From positions 24,779,986-24,843,985 of the forward strand of contig NC_135355.1 of assembly GCF_051622035.1 (NCBI RefSeq): a DNA stretch of 64,000 nt, read 5' to 3'. The stretch's first letter is position 1, and each line of letters begins with the position of its first letter. A model generated the notes under the pieces. The model searched no databases, was not told where the DNA came from, and saw only the letters and a program-made list of their open reading frames with translations. Of the stretch, positions 1 to 11,575 are shown in pieces. The position numbers and the translations under genes are program-made. This stretch comes from Arctopsyche grandis. Its lineage: Eukaryota; Arthropoda; Insecta; Trichoptera; Hydropsychidae.

Positions 1-121
1 TTTGAATATTCATTTGATCGATGACATCACCGATTTCTGAACCAACAGTTGCATACATAGTTACATACAAAGTCTCTTTCGAAATTGTATATTAGATAAT
101 AATAATATAATATATACATAT

Positions 122-1072
122 ATAGAACGGGGCGTCAGGCAAGGATGCATCCTATCACCTACTCTTTTTAACACCTACACCGAATCCATCTTCCACGATG
201 CTCTCCAAGAGGCGGAGGGCATCAAGGTGGGCGGCGAGACGATCACCAATATAAGATATGCTGATGACACGGCACTAGTCGCTGAAAATTTAGCAGACCT
301 GCAAAGATCTCTAGACCGTGTACATCAAGAAAGCAATCGAAGAGGTCTGCGCATAAATCTAAAGAAGACAAAATTTATGATAGTAGATAGAATGCAAACA
401 GACACCGGGAATCTAACCTTGGATGGAGAGGTGATAGAAAGAGTAAAAAGATTCAAATACCTGGGTACCTGGCTGAATGAAGAGATGGACCCAGATGAAG
501 ATCTAAGAATCCGCATCGAGATGGCTAGAACAGCATTTGTAAAAATGAAGGCGGCGCTTACAAAGCATCTCAATCTTCATACGCGGTTGAGATTCGCGAA
601 GAGCTACGTCTGGACAGTATTACTACACAGATGTGAGACGTCGACTCTGAAAACCAAGATGATCAGCCGCATTGAAGCTTTTGAGATGTGGGTCTATAGG
701 CGTATGCTGAAGATTCCGTGGACCAAAAAGATATCAAACGAAGCTGTCCTCGGCATGATGGGGAGAGGCAGGGAACTTGTTTCTGTCATCAAGCGGAGAA
801 AGATGGAGTACCTCGGACACATGATACGGGGTCCAAAATACGAATTTCTTCGTTTGATAACCATGGGGAAAATAGAAGGAAGAAAATGGATTGGCAGGAA
901 AAAGTTATGTTGGCTTCGAAACATGCGCATGTGGACCGATATGAGCGCCGAAGAGCTGTTCCGAGCCACTGAAGACCGGTGCGGATATATTCAAATAATC
1001 GACGAGGTGGTCGCCAACGTCCGGATGCGGACAAGGCATTAACAAGAAGAAGAATATAATATATAAAACAAG
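122..1072 (+). mobile_element. 5'-truncated RTE-like LINE, reverse transcriptase C-terminal half
   Basis: One open frame of 306 codons runs from the truncation point at about 122 to a stop at 1040-1042. It starts inside the reverse transcriptase domain: the RQGC..SP motif is at 137-148 and onward, and the catalytic YADD box is at 257-268. The KTK and YLG motifs of the palm/thumb follow. The C-terminal half has the AFEMW.YRRML, IKRRK..YLGH and KIEGR motifs typical of insect RTE-type endonuclease/reverse transcriptases. The endonuclease and the first RT motifs are missing. The frame is intact to the stop and an AG-rich tail follows, so this is a fairly young but dead-on-arrival copy. It lies downstream of the zinc-finger gene, in tail-to-tail orientation. 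RTE clade assignment is from motif memory; RT identity is sure. Confidence 0.9.
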
Positions 1073-1159
1073 TACCAAGTCATGAGTTATTATCAACAGT
1101 TTTGGCATTGGACATATTTATTATATTCGTACAAATTAAAAATGTTACATTACAATTCA

Positions 1160-1165
1160 TTTATT
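1160..1165 (-). terminator. Poly(A) signal of the ZAD zinc-finger gene
   Basis: AATAAA on the minus strand, 56 nt past the stop codon at 1221-1223. It is the first canonical hexamer downstream of the reading frame. Confidence 0.5.
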
Positions 1166-1220
1166 TATAAAAATGAGCAGCTTATTACAATCACACTTCC
1201 CTGTGACCTCAAATTTAGCG

Positions 1221-4200
1221 CTATAAGGCAGTAGACTTTTTACTAGAGTTATTTTCGGCGATCTTTTTCAAACACTCCCTTGCTAATTCATGCGCCAAAG
1301 ATTTGTCTTCTGGTGTATTTTCAATGTCATTTGATTCTAGCTTCTTCTGCAAAATAAAATTGAATGATTTTTTATACTATTTATGATTATTTTATAATTT
1401 AAACCTATGTACGTACAAATTGTTCTTTCAGTCTCAATAATTTATCATTTTCATACTCCTCGGCATGCATTCTTTTACGATGCGAGTGATAATTTCCGGA
1501 TGATACAAACTTTTTTGGACAATATGCACAAGAATACTTGTGTTCACCGGTGTGCTGCGCCATGTGCGTCTATAAAAATTTTAATATACATTAATTTAAG
1601 TATTCCATATGATAGAAGTAGTAGGGTCGTTATTGAAAAGTAATATGTACTAACTGTAAGAACACTTTTCAACTTAAACTGCTTCCCGCAAACCACACAA
1701 ACAAACGGTTTGTCATCGGAATGTTTCACTCTCATGTGTATATTAAGTTGTTGACGGCGATGTGTTGTATAGTCGCACATAGAACATTGCAAACGATCGA
1801 TAGAATGTCGTTTCATGTGAATTTTTAATGTTGGCTGATTTTTGCATCTATATAATAACAAACACTAACTATTATTGAATACAATGTGTAAGTATTTATA
1901 TGTATTGTAAATTAAAAACTAACACAAAGCCGCATTGTTGACACTTTACTCTATTTTTACCAGTCGCATCGTGGGTTAACATATGAAAAGTGAGTTCAGT
2001 TTTTCGGCGAAAACTACGACCACACTCCGAGCACAAATATTTAACAGCTGAATGCATAACTCTCATGTGAGTTGCGAATGAAGACGCTAAGGTAAACCTG
2101 AAATATATATTATAATCTAGGTATTTTTAAAGCAATATATCATTAATTTTTTTAACAATTCAAATTTAAAATTTATTTTTATTGTACATAAATGTACAAA
2201 GGCAGTGAAGTATAAAATTTGTAAAAACTACTTACATTTTCCCACAAATTTGACAGTACAATGTATCTCTTTCTTCCGTGGGAATGTGAGATCTTTTATG
2301 ATTCAATAAACCTTCAATATAACTAAATCTAAAATTAAAAAAATATATGTTATATATGAATTTATGATTTATGTAATATCAAATATGACATTAAAAATAT
2401 GTACCTTCGAAAGCATTCATCACATTTATGCGGTTTTTCATCTTCAGGTAAGTGCGTTTGTAAATGTAATTTTAAGGAATGTGGACGGGAAACAGCCTTT
2501 TTACAAATTGGACATCTGATAGAATTGAAAAAATAAATAATATCACATTTACTAAATAAAGTCAAAAATTATGTTTTAAACTCAAATGATCATACTCAAA
2601 TGCCGATGGTTGAAGATGGCGAGCCATGTGCATGTATATGGAACGATGTTGATGAAATCGGGTATTACAGCATACCACATAGCCTTGTGTGTGATGTTCC
2701 AGATTATAGTGCTTCATCAACTTAAATAGAAAATGATTCATATTTAGATTATTACATACATATAATACGGCTATAACTAATTTTATATGGTTTTTACCAT
2801 TTTCAAATTTTGAAATTTCGATATAACGGAACATAAGTTACAATGCAAATTATAAAATTTGGCGATGAGGTCTTCCAGAGAAGTGCCTTTTACAATCAAT
2901 TTTCCATCTTTTATTATTTCAGTAGGAAACGTGAAATAATCTTCACGGTTTTTGATGTCATCTAATACCAAAGAATCTTCGCTATCCTGAAGTAAAGATT
3001 TCTTTTTTTTTAATTTACGTTTCTTCAGTATTTGTTTGCCCCTTATTGTTGAATTCTTATTAGCTTTTTTGGAAACTTTACCAACAATATGGAAATTTTC
3101 TGCATTGCAATTTTGATAATCATCAAAAGAGTTACAATCAGAAAATTCTGAATTTATTAATTCAGAACGAACAAGATCGTTAAGATTTGGTTTCACTTCC
3201 AGGTTTTCGACATTATTTTCCAATGTAAATATAACATTTTTCTCCAATTTATCACTGTCAATTTCAAAAGTATCTGCATGAAATTCTTCTTTAATAAATG
3301 GATGATGAATATTATTTTCGGTGACTTTGGTGCTGTTAAGATCGGACTGAAAGTCATTCTGAAGGCAAGATAAAACTTATATTTAATTTATATTTTTGTA
3401 CAATTAACGAATTTATATTAATTCATTATAAAAAATAACCTCCACACAGTTGTCAAATGACCCATTTTCAGATTTTATATTATGTGCAAACAAGGACTTC
3501 TTTTTTGACGAATTTACTAAATTTACTTGAACTGATTTGACGCGTTTGTGAAAATCATAATATTCGTTGACCAATTGAATGCATTTTGTGCAAATTTTAG
3601 TTGTGGCATCTGTTCGTTTGACCTGAAAACCAAAAATTACAATTATCATTAATAGTAAATGTATTATTTGTTCTCAATTTTCCAAATAAGATTTCAACTC
3701 GATAGAATAAGATCTATGAATTAGAAGAGAAAACATTTCTATAATCTTCTAAGTGGATCAATATACAATCCTCGTATTCTTGCGAAGTTGAAATTTAATG
3801 TTCCCAGCAAGTTCAGAGCTACTAGATACCGCGAATTATTCTTCCCACCTGAGGCACGTACCAATTTAATGCTTTCGTCCCCTGTCGCCAGGGGCATCAA
3901 GCTCCTCAACCAGATTTCTATTGGATTGGATCTGTTTAATCTATTACTATATTATAATAATATATAATATTATTATAACATAATAATAATTAATTTCCTT
4001 TTCATATAACCATAGTGTCGACTTGGAGTTGATCTGTAAAGTCACTATGGCAAATTTGTAAAAAAAAAAAAAAAAAAGAGGAATAAAATTGAAAGAGGTC
4101 AATTTAACTTGAAATTTGATACAAAGTGCAATAACAGCAATAAACTTTGATATACTTATGTACACAGGCACTTATATTTAATTTAGGTTCAAATACTTAA

Positions 4201-4487
4201 TCGCACTGATAGCAGTGGTCTGAAGCTCTAAAACGAGCTAAAATAATAGATCTAACACAATTTAAAACCGTGAATCTATCTACAGAAATGAAAGCTTCGT
4301 CTCAATCAGAGTTGTATTTTAAGATCATTCAAGAAAGTTTGTGTGAGTCAAATCTTACTCTGAAGCAAAAGAGGGCGCGTATCATACGATGAAGGGGGCG
4401 GAGAGGAGTACCGCGACCATCAAAAAGATCACGGGAAGCTCCAGCTGATCTGCTGCATTCGCATCCGCACAGTCGGCAACCCATCAT
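1221..4487 (-). CDS. ZAD-C2H2 zinc-finger protein (grauzone-like), 10 exons, 615 aa
   Basis: Coding exons, in transcript order, are 4359-4487, 3440-3622, 2798-3358, 2596-2720, 2405-2515, 2236-2328, 1924-2097, 1655-1847, 1417-1569 and 1221-1346. All junctions are GT/AG, phases match, and the sum is 1848 nt. Residues 1-80 form a ZAD dimerisation domain, with CRLC at 4-7 and CTKC at 54-57 split by intron 1. Residues 105-275 are a charged, lysine-rich linker with no recognised domain. From 277 to about 575 there are some ten C2H2 fingers, starting with a CNLC..H..H finger and a GYVVCC finger, an arrangement seen in grauzone-type proteins. The tail after the last finger is short and charged. Start choice: two adjacent ATGs just before CRLC. 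It probably is a nuclear DNA-binding transcription factor; targets unknown. Orthology to grauzone itself is not certain. Confidence 0.92.
3690..4076 (+). mobile_element. Jockey-like LINE 3' tail inside ZAD intron 1
   Basis: Translation on the plus strand from about 3690 gives the terminal part of a jockey-type ORF2: LDRIRSMN, a stop, then FYNLLSGSIYNP, VPSKFRATRYRELFFP and ARTNLML..PVARGIKLLNQ. It is followed by an AT-rich 3' end, a stem-loop at 4010-4050 and a run of 18 A from 4059. The in-frame stop shows decay. It is antisense to the host gene and lies wholly between coding exons 1 and 2. A similar C-terminus occurs in the LINE at 48312-49605. Confidence 0.8.
4010..4050 (+). other. LINE 3'-terminal stem-loop
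   Basis: CCATAGTG pairs with CACTATGG around a 25-nt loop containing TTGGAGTTGATCTGTAAAG. It sits just before the poly(A) tail. The same loop with different but complementary stem arms occurs at 11493-11532 and, on the minus strand, at 47878-47917. This fits an RNA element recognised by the LINE reverse transcriptase. Confidence 0.6.
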
Positions 4488-5060
4488 CAAATTACTCTAC
4501 CACTGCATCATCGTTAATTGACATTAAATAGGCGGTAATCAACGACAATCATCACAACAGACGCTACTTTTCGCCAATTTGACAGTCAGTCTGCCGCTAC
4601 CGGGCCAAAATAGCCATTGTCATGACCATAGCTAAATTCTATTTCTTCTATTATTGAATTTGAACAAAACTAAAATCAACAGAGGAAACATTGCAGTCGT
4701 CGACCAACTTATTCACTTTAATTAAAATAATGCATTCATATATATCTTAAGTAATGAATTTGAACTCTATCAACATGGACGTCATTTAAACTTTTTCCAT
4801 GGGAGGCAAAAGTTTCTGTTTTTATTTTATAAGACCATTTTTTTGCAAGACACTTCTGATTAACATGTTTAAACTTGTTGCATTTTCTGCTATCCGAAAC
4901 TATTAGTAACAAATAATTGATCGGATTAGATTCAAAGATTTCAGATTTAGATTTTATATTTCAATAAAGTTCCTGGCCTGGCCAGATTTAGGGGGGAGGG
5001 GACAATTGCCCTTCCCTACCCCCTCTCCCAAATGACGGCTCTGACTGTCAATAGCAAAAG
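4488..5060. other. 5' flank of the ZAD gene; putative promoter
   Basis: From 4488 to about 4640 the base composition is richer in G and C than the surroundings, as expected for the 5' leader and promoter of the minus-strand ZAD gene. No TATA box or initiator could be assigned. From 4640 to 5060 I see only AT-rich sequence with no gene or clear repeat. Confidence 0.35.
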
Positions 5061-5295
5061 AGGGTCTGGGTCACTGCAAGGAGAGTGACTTGATGGAAAA
5101 AATTAAAATCGATTCATCGACTCGTCGTTAACGTAGGTTGAGGTTATCTATCTTTTTCATCATAATGTAACCCTAGCACATGGTAAAGATCTTTCAAATC
5201 CCAACCTACGCTAACGACGCGTCGACGAATTGATTTTATTTTTTTCCATCTTTTGACTTAACATCAAGTCACGTTCCTTGGGGTGACGGCCACCG
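5061..5295. repeat. Foldback MITE with 8-bp target duplication
   Basis: The two halves are inverted repeats over about 90 bp. The left arm starts AGGGTCTGGGTCAC; the right arm ends GTGACGGCCACCG. Both arms carry GTGACTTGATG-type sequence and a GTCGTTAACGTAGGTTG-like block. It is flanked by AGCAAAAG on both sides (5053-5060 and 5296-5303). The end sequences match those of the elements at 22262, 29771 and 45273, although the inner part is unrelated. There is no coding capacity. Confidence 0.75.
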
Positions 5296-5810
5296 AGCAA
5301 AAGGATACTCAATAATGAGCGCTAACTATTTACTAATAGCTTTAAAATTCAATTGGTCAATGACCTTAGCACGGCCAACTACTCGAATTTTCCTCAGTTT
5401 ACTAAAATATATTCACATCAGTTTCGGTATAGCTAGGTATTTTAAAAAAAAATTGGTTTTTTAAAATTAGTTGAGGGAGGGGGAGATACATAAGTTCAGC
5501 GTCCCGGCACCTTTATTATTATTCACTACACCACTGTCTAAGACTCAGTGTCTTAGACTAAGAATCTTTGTTTAGTTTTCATATTTATTTCTTAGTTCAA
5601 AATAAAAGTTTGATATTTAATAAATGCGTTCATCTTATAATATTCGATATATATTATATATTCACAAAAAAAAGTACAAGAAAAATCGTCTGAATCATCA
5701 TAGTTTGCATCGAAAAAGTTGAAATAATAACATCAATAGACTTACTATTGCAATCAATTAGTAGTGAACATCAACGTAATTAGATGACATAATAATTACG
5801 TACCTATATA
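5296..5810. other. AT-rich intergenic sequence
   Basis: No gene is recognised. A short inverted CTAAGACTCAGTGTCTTAGAC motif lies near 5537. Confidence 0.3.
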
Positions 5811-6160
5811 AAAAAGCTTTTTAAAGACATACCTGTTCTATAATTTGTATATAAAATTATTATTTTGAATAAAAATACCAATAATTTTATTTTACTACAG
5901 CCATCTATGTTTAAAACTAAAAACTGGATAGACGTCAGTCATTTTTCAGAAATTCAAATTTCAAACGCGTCTTACACGATATTTTATCTCTATTGTAATG
6001 GCGGAGGATCCATTTACTTATATTGATGACCAAAATGATCAATATGGCAAAGTATGAAAACGATCGGATAAGAGCCAAACTTTTTCCTGAATTGTAATCG
6101 TAAGTGAAACGTAAAGGAGGTATGTAATAATAAAAAGTAACTATGTACTTAGCATCGACA
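5811..6160 (+). repeat. Dispersed repeat carrying an exon-like 19-codon ORF, copy 1
   Basis: The segment is a close copy of 43905-44215. Both share an AT-rich leader with a CATACCT..TCTATAATTTG block, then ATTTTATCTCTAT, then an ATG. The ORF at 5998-6057 encodes MAEDPFTYIDDQN and six more residues, ending at TGA. A splice donor (AAA|GTATGA) overlaps the last sense codons, and the sequence after it (AAAACGATCGGATAAGAG) is also conserved. A third, reversed copy is at 60821-60880. It looks like captured genomic DNA from a first coding exon plus the start of its intron. The donor gene is not identified. Confidence 0.6.
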
Positions 6161-6242
6161 CAGAGTTTTTATTCTTCACTTTAAAATCCAAATGGTTAGC
6201 GATTTTAGTGTTTCTCTCTTATGCTATTTTTTATTATACATT

Positions 6243-6687
6243 GGCGCCGTCCACACGGTAAACGGACTACTGGTCATATGTGAACTAGTCACAGGACAAC
6301 CGGTCGCTCTAGACTGGTCACACATGATCACCCGTCACACTAAAACTGGTCACGAAAAAACTGATCACACCCTAAAACTGGTCACGAGAAAACTGGTCAC
6401 ACCCTAAAATCGGTCGCGAGAAAACTGATTGACCGATTTTAGGGTGTGACCAGTTTTCTCGTGACCTGTTTTAGTGTGACGGGTGATCACGTGTGACCGA
6501 TCTAGAGCGACCGGTTCACATTTGACTAGTAATGACCGAACCGTCCACACACACGATATCTACTACCGATATTTGCAATATTTTCCATATCCAGTTCCCA
6601 TATTGCAACCTGTGGTTACTATTTAGGAACTGGATATGGAAAATATTGCAAATATCGTTAATAGATATCGTGTGTGTGGACGGCGCC
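6243..6687. repeat. Double-palindrome foldback element, GGCGCC ends
   Basis: Outer ends are GGCGCCGTCCACAC and its complement GTGTGGACGGCGCC. Inside are two consecutive hairpins. The first, about 6247-6540, is built from repeated ACTGGTCAC units and folds on itself near 6425. The second, about 6541-6687, has arms CGATATTTGCAATATTTTCC and complement around a 40-nt loop. The flanks show only a weak TACA duplication. There is no ORF of transposase type, so this is a non-autonomous element of unknown superfamily. Confidence 0.65.
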
Positions 6688-6996
6688 ATACAGCGAAAAT
6701 TTGTTTTGTTTCCTCATTTTCATAGAGGCCAAACTAGATCACTAGAAAAATACTATATAATTTTTCGATTAAAAAATGCTCTATATTTGAAGACAATAAG
6801 CAATAAGAAATTTAATGAAAAAAATGTTCGAGAAAGTCATGTAATCGGCATAATTATCCTTGAGTATGATACTATGATTACGAATCGCGATATGAGTTGA
6901 GTTGTCATGATTCGAGATATGCTTTCGAGTCGAGTAGGAGGTCTCTTGTCGTTCGGTCACTTTCAAGTAAGGCAGCTAGCTACAGTTGGAGCAAGA

Positions 6997-8331
6997 ATGG
7001 TGGTGCGTCACGTAGTCGATGGTTTCGAAGCTTTCTCCAGTTTCGTGGAGGCTCTGCCACCAGCTGGACCTTCAGACCCTCACTTCATCTTCTACACCGG
7101 CTCCAAAGATCCCGATGGAAAAAGCTGGTGTCCATACTGCGTCACCGGTACGACCTGTTAACATTCTAATGTCTCATTCTATCCTTTTTTTCAATCTCTC
7201 ATATTGGAGAAAGTATATTATGGATTTTCATCCAATAATATATAATTATTTGTTCAATTTATTTGAGGTTATGCATTAAAGTGTTAACAGCATTAAAAAA
7301 AATCATTTCAATTTTAATGTGGGTATCATATGGCTTTAAAAATATTTACCAGTTGTGTATTTTTTATTATATTTGATAACTGTCATTTATTAAATAATAA
7401 ACGTTGTTTTTATGCATCCCGTTTTTGAATTATTATTTAAATTTTGATCTTGTATGATTTCAGCCGAGCCTGTTATAGAAGAGGCGTTGAAAAGTGCTCC
7501 AGAAAATGCACATTTTGTTAAAGTGATGGTGGGAGCTCGCGAAATGTGAGTATTGATTACCATCAGCTTCGCACAATTTTAGTGTGCAGTTTTGCAAAAT
7601 TATTCTATATGAAAGATGCCGAAGAATTTCTCACGTCTCTGTTGTAACATTATTTTAAGTTGAACATTCGATTCATTGGTTTCCAATCTATAAGTTTTCT
7701 AGGGGGTTGTAAATTACTAAAGAGTTAACTAAAAATATATAGGTTGGTGCAAAATTTACTTTTAAATCTCTTGAAAATCACTTGGAAAAGATTTTTCAAC
7801 GAGTTTTTCTTGGGCTTACATTGGAAGCTGCACTGTTTCCCTGCGTATAGCTTCATAATTCATACCTAATAGCAATATCATTCAAATCACCATTGCCATT
7901 GCCCAACTTAAGAAATCTATTAGTAATTTTACAAACCTAAAATCGAAAAGACGAAATTTTAAAATTAGTGCTAGTTTTAAAATTAGTCAAATTTATTTTT
8001 TTGTAAATAAATCATATTTATAGTCTTATGTACCTATGATACTTACATATTTATATGTACATATAAATAGTTAGAACTATTTCATATATTTTTGCATATA
8101 TCATTACAAAGCATTAATAATTTGAAGAGTGAAAAGTTTAAACAAATATCAAAAATTATCTTATTGTTTTCTAGATGGAAAGACAGGAATTGCCCATTTA
8201 GAAAAGATCCACGAACGAAGCTGGTTGTTTTGCCAACTTTAGTAAGATGGAAAGGACCACAAAGGCTACAAGGAGAAGAGTGTGGGAAACCAGAACTGGT
8301 TGAAATGATGTTTCAAGATTTCGACGATTGA
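6997..8331 (+). CDS. TXNDC17: Thioredoxin domain-containing protein 17 (TRP14), 3 exons, 129 aa
   Basis: Exons are 6997-7147, 7464-7545 and 8175-8331; phases match and the sum is 390 nt. The protein is a single thioredoxin fold. HFIFYTGSKD and GKSW precede the active-site cysteines C45 and C48, then AEPVIEEAL, WKDRN..FRKD, VLPTLVRW with the expected cis-proline, and an acidic C-terminus LVEMMFQDFDD. Human TXNDC17 is 123 aa and aligns over its full length. The family reduces disulphides and nitrosothiols in the cytosol using thioredoxin reductase. Odd point: the active site reads WCPYC, whereas the family signature is WCPDC. Start choice: the ATG at 6997 gives the family's length. An upstream in-frame ATG at 6907 would add 30 basic residues that look unlike the family. 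Confidence 0.93.
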
Positions 8332-9289
8332 TTATCATTTGCACAGTATTACAGTGAATTTGAAATTTATTTCAAACAAACTTAAATATGTATGAATATG
8401 AATATAAATAATTAGATACATAGACGTTATATTTTATATCATATGTATGTTTATTTTATATTACTATTATGTAATATTATGCAATTCGAATAAATCACAT
8501 TTTAATTGAAAGTTGTCTTTTAATTTTTTTTTGTTTTATGATAATTCGTCAGTCCTTGGTACACATGAGAGATTTTGATCTGATTTTGATTTTGAGAACT
8601 ATATATGTCATGTGAAACTAGATTTGAAAATCATTTTCAATTGTCACTTAACAATTTGAAATATATACATACTGTTATATTGTTGATTTATTTACCGGGT
8701 GTGATATATGTATGTATATAGTGCAGTATAGAAATACTTATGGATTATGCTAGAGTGCAGATAGAGACCGTTCTTTTTCCAGGAATCGAGGCGGTTTGGC
8801 TCTATTTACAAAGCTAGAGTTTAAAAAAAACGGTTCGGCGAGCCTTTAAAAATGCATTTACAACAATTGAACAATGAAAGGCACGCTCTGGGTCCGCTCT
8901 TTAATTATGACATTATGATTTCAACTTTAAATTATTTTATTGATAAATCGTCTTTTGAAATTATTACATTTATGTTGAATACACGTATTTTTAAATTATA
9001 TATAAATACATATTTCATTTGAGTTACTGTTATTTGAATTCTTAAAATTAAATATGGCTGCAAAATTGGAAAAAAGCAATAATTTATTTATTTTAACTAA
9101 TATTTTTTATTTGCTTATTAGGAGTGATTGTATTTTTAGCATTTAGCAATAGATTTCTCATATCTGTGTTATGTATTAATACGTATTTCTTAATTATAGA
9201 GTACATTATAAACTGGAAGTGGGATTTTACAATTAGAAAAGTCAAAAATGTTGGTAAACACGATTTTTTCCACATCCATGAATGAACCA
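8332..9289. other. TXNDC17 3' UTR and intergenic DNA
   Basis: AATAAA at 8489-8494, about 160 nt past the stop, is the likely poly(A) signal of TXNDC17. The remaining sequence is AT-rich. A slightly GC-richer patch at 8755-8910 may be an old transposon remnant, but no ends were identified. Confidence 0.4.
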
Positions 9290-9745
9290 AGCTGAAATTT
9301 TTTACTTGTATTCTTTATGTACTAACTTGATAAGGTTTTGGTCAGAATTCGTAAACCGGAAGTGGTAAGTTTTTTAAAACAATATTTCATTATTTTATTT
9401 TGACCTTTTAAATTAATTTTGTTTTCTTGGTATTTAATGTGTATATTATTTATAATGATTTTTAGTAATAAAAAAAATTTGCACAAAATCCGACATCCGG
9501 AAGTAGAACTTCTGTCTTGTGTAAGTTTCTCTATTTGCGCTCAATTTGTATCGAAATTGCTCTCATAGCCGGTATGTGTGAACGTGTTTTGTCATTTTTG
9601 TTTCATTATCGAATTTTGAATTTTGTTTAATTACAGTGTTTTTTTAAGTAAACTTGTTTTAAATTTTGTTTTGTGACCTTCTTATATTCCTCAAATACAT
9701 AGATAGAGTCGTGGGTTGGTCACATCTGAATTTTTTTTATTTATA
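9290..9745 (-). repeat. ACTTCCGG repeat, reversed copy
   Basis: Read on the minus strand, it begins with a GATGTGACCAACCCACGACT-type end and contains ACTTCCGGATGTCGG and ACTTCCGGTTTACG blocks with CATTAAATACCAAGAAAA between them. The same order of blocks occurs at 42963-43260, 51060-51900, 60060-60660 (reversed) and 62090-62960. No coding capacity is visible. Confidence 0.6.
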
Positions 9746-9787
9746 TTATATTTTATTTTTATATTAGCTTTAAATTTCGGTAAACGA

Positions 9788-9957
9788 ATTATTCCGCAAA
9801 GAGCGATCTCGCTCAAGTCAATAAAATATCGATCACGGAACATCTGGCACTTGAGTTCTTGTTAGTACAATATTTCGATTGATGGAGTTTTTGGTGCCGT
9901 GATGTTCCGTGATCGAGATTTTAGTGACTTGCGCGAGATCACTTTTTGCGGAATAAT
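9788..9957. repeat. Short inverted-repeat element (MITE-like)
   Basis: Arms of about 55 bp start ATTATTCCGC and end GCGGAATAAT and include GATCACGGAACATC with its complement. The central 50 bp is partly shared with 39745-39800. No convincing target duplication was found. Confidence 0.6.
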
Positions 9958-10298
9958 CACTGAACCTTAAATTTCATGTATTTTATAAATTATGTCTAAA
10001 ATAAATGATCAGAAATTCGCTAAAATGATACATGAAAATGGTTGAATTGAAAAATAATGCTAAAATAGTAAAATGGGTCTCTACTTATTAGTAAAAATAT
10101 TTAGGTAAGGTGATCATTTTTTTCAAATTCAAAACCAGGATATTTTTTCCAAATAATATTTCTATGTATTTCAATTATTAAAAATAAAAATTGGATAATT
10201 ATGGACGCACGATTATTAAAAAAATATATTCATTTTCTGGAATGATCTTATAAAATGCTACACAAGCCTGACTAAAATTATATTTAATGATTATTGTC

Positions 10299-10478
10299 CA
10301 TCCGATGTAGGATAACATTTATGTAAAACACATGTGCTGTCCTTTTCACTCCATTTTGACCAATAGCATTTCGCGCATACAAATGTTCTACTGTCTGCAC
10401 GAAATGCTATTTGTCGAGAGGCGGTGAAAGAGATAACATATACGTTTTATTTAATTGTCATCCTATACCGGTCGGATT
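10299..10478. repeat. Degenerate inverted-repeat element (MITE-like)
   Basis: The arms share TAGGATAACATT / TAGGATGACAATT and a TAGCATTTCG / CGAAATGCTA centre. Ends are poorly defined and the arms have several mismatches. Confidence 0.45.
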
Positions 10479-10667
10479 ATAACAAACATTTTAAAGTTTC
10501 AACGTTTAGTTGCGTTTTATCATTGGACCACATATTGTTCATCAAAGAAAAGTCGATCGGCAGGCGCATTTGTTCCTGGTAAACAAAAACAATATTTAAC
10601 TAATTTACAGAAGTCCTACAAATTTTTTTTAGGACTCCTAATATACATACGTATATACTATGACAAT

Positions 10668-11575
10668 ACGAGCCGGCAGCATGTCTCGGTGGTTGGGCTT
10701 TTTCCTAGCACCGAAAGGCGCCGGGATCGATCTCGTAGGTTGACCTCGATTGAAAAGAATTTATTCTGAGTATATCTGTAATGCTGCTGGTCAGACCAGT
10801 GCCGGCATTACACCCAATGGCGCCTTCGGGCATTTTTTTCTAAACACCCTTTGAAAAAAATTATAAAAAACTGGATTACCATCCTTCTTTTTCCCGGCCT
10901 TGGGACCTTCCTACAGTTTCAGGCAGTGTCAGCAAAAGCATAGAAACCCAAATTTTTGGATATAATTCATGTAAATTGTGCTGTTTTATAAAATTTAATA
11001 CAATGAGTGAAAGGCTTTTAAATTGATAAGTTGATTGCTAATAATATCAGATTTCGAATTCACGATGAGCTTAATTTGAAGATTGGCTTTTTCCAGTAGA
11101 TTGTTTGAATAGAATTTGCCGAGTACAAATGTAGGTACTTTGGCACTCTAATTTTAATTTTAAAGCGCTTTTGGAGCACCAAGTGGCGCCCTAACTTATT
11201 TGGCGCCCTCGGGCACCGCCCGACCCAGCCCCCCCCCCCCCTAAAATCGACACTGGATCAGTCTTGAAAGTCGATCGTTTCCTATCAGAGTTTGCCAACT
11301 TTTCTGATTTCAATATTGAAACGGATCCTAGATTAGATTGGCTAAAAACCTTCCTACTTACTATGTCACCACTTTTTGAGTATGATTAATGTACAATAAA
11401 ATTTATGTTCATGTTAGAATTAATAGTTGTCTCGTTAATTTTGAGTTATTAGTGTCTTATGTAATACAAAATGCTGTATTGTTTGTAATTGGCCAGGAAG
11501 GCGCATTGGGGTTTACCTGTTAGGCTTCCTGGTATATACAATGTATGTAATAAAATAAAATAAAATATATTAACT
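10668..11575 (+). mobile_element. tRNA-derived SINE, copy 1, interrupted
   Basis: A tRNA-like head with a degenerate A box (TGTCTCGGTGGT, about 10682) and B box (GGATCGATCTC) is followed by a body with TTGACCTCGATTGAAAAGAA, GCTGCTGGTCAG and then, after an insertion at 10797-11255, TCGTTTCCTATCAGAGTTTG. The 3' end holds a stem-loop at 11493-11532 and ends in TAAAAT repeats. The head and body match the second copy at 15110-15350. The stem-loop is shared with the LINE tails at 4010 and 47878, suggesting the SINE uses that LINE's enzyme. Confidence 0.65.
10797..11255. mobile_element. hAT-like MITE inside SINE copy 1
   Basis: Ends are CAGTGCCGG and CGACACTG, forming short terminal inverted repeats. 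The flanks GGTCAGAC (10789-10796) and GATCAGTC (11256-11263) agree at six of eight positions, as expected of an old 8-bp target duplication. The interior has GGCGCC-rich blocks near both ends and a run of C, but no ORF. Removing it restores continuity with SINE copy 2. Confidence 0.6.

Noticed and set aside
4213-4392. 59-codon plus-strand frame (QWSEALKRAKI...) that looked like an exon
   Set aside because: Its right part overlaps the minus-strand ZAD first exon, whose CRLC motif, donor and phase are convincing. The frame is a shadow plus chance extension.
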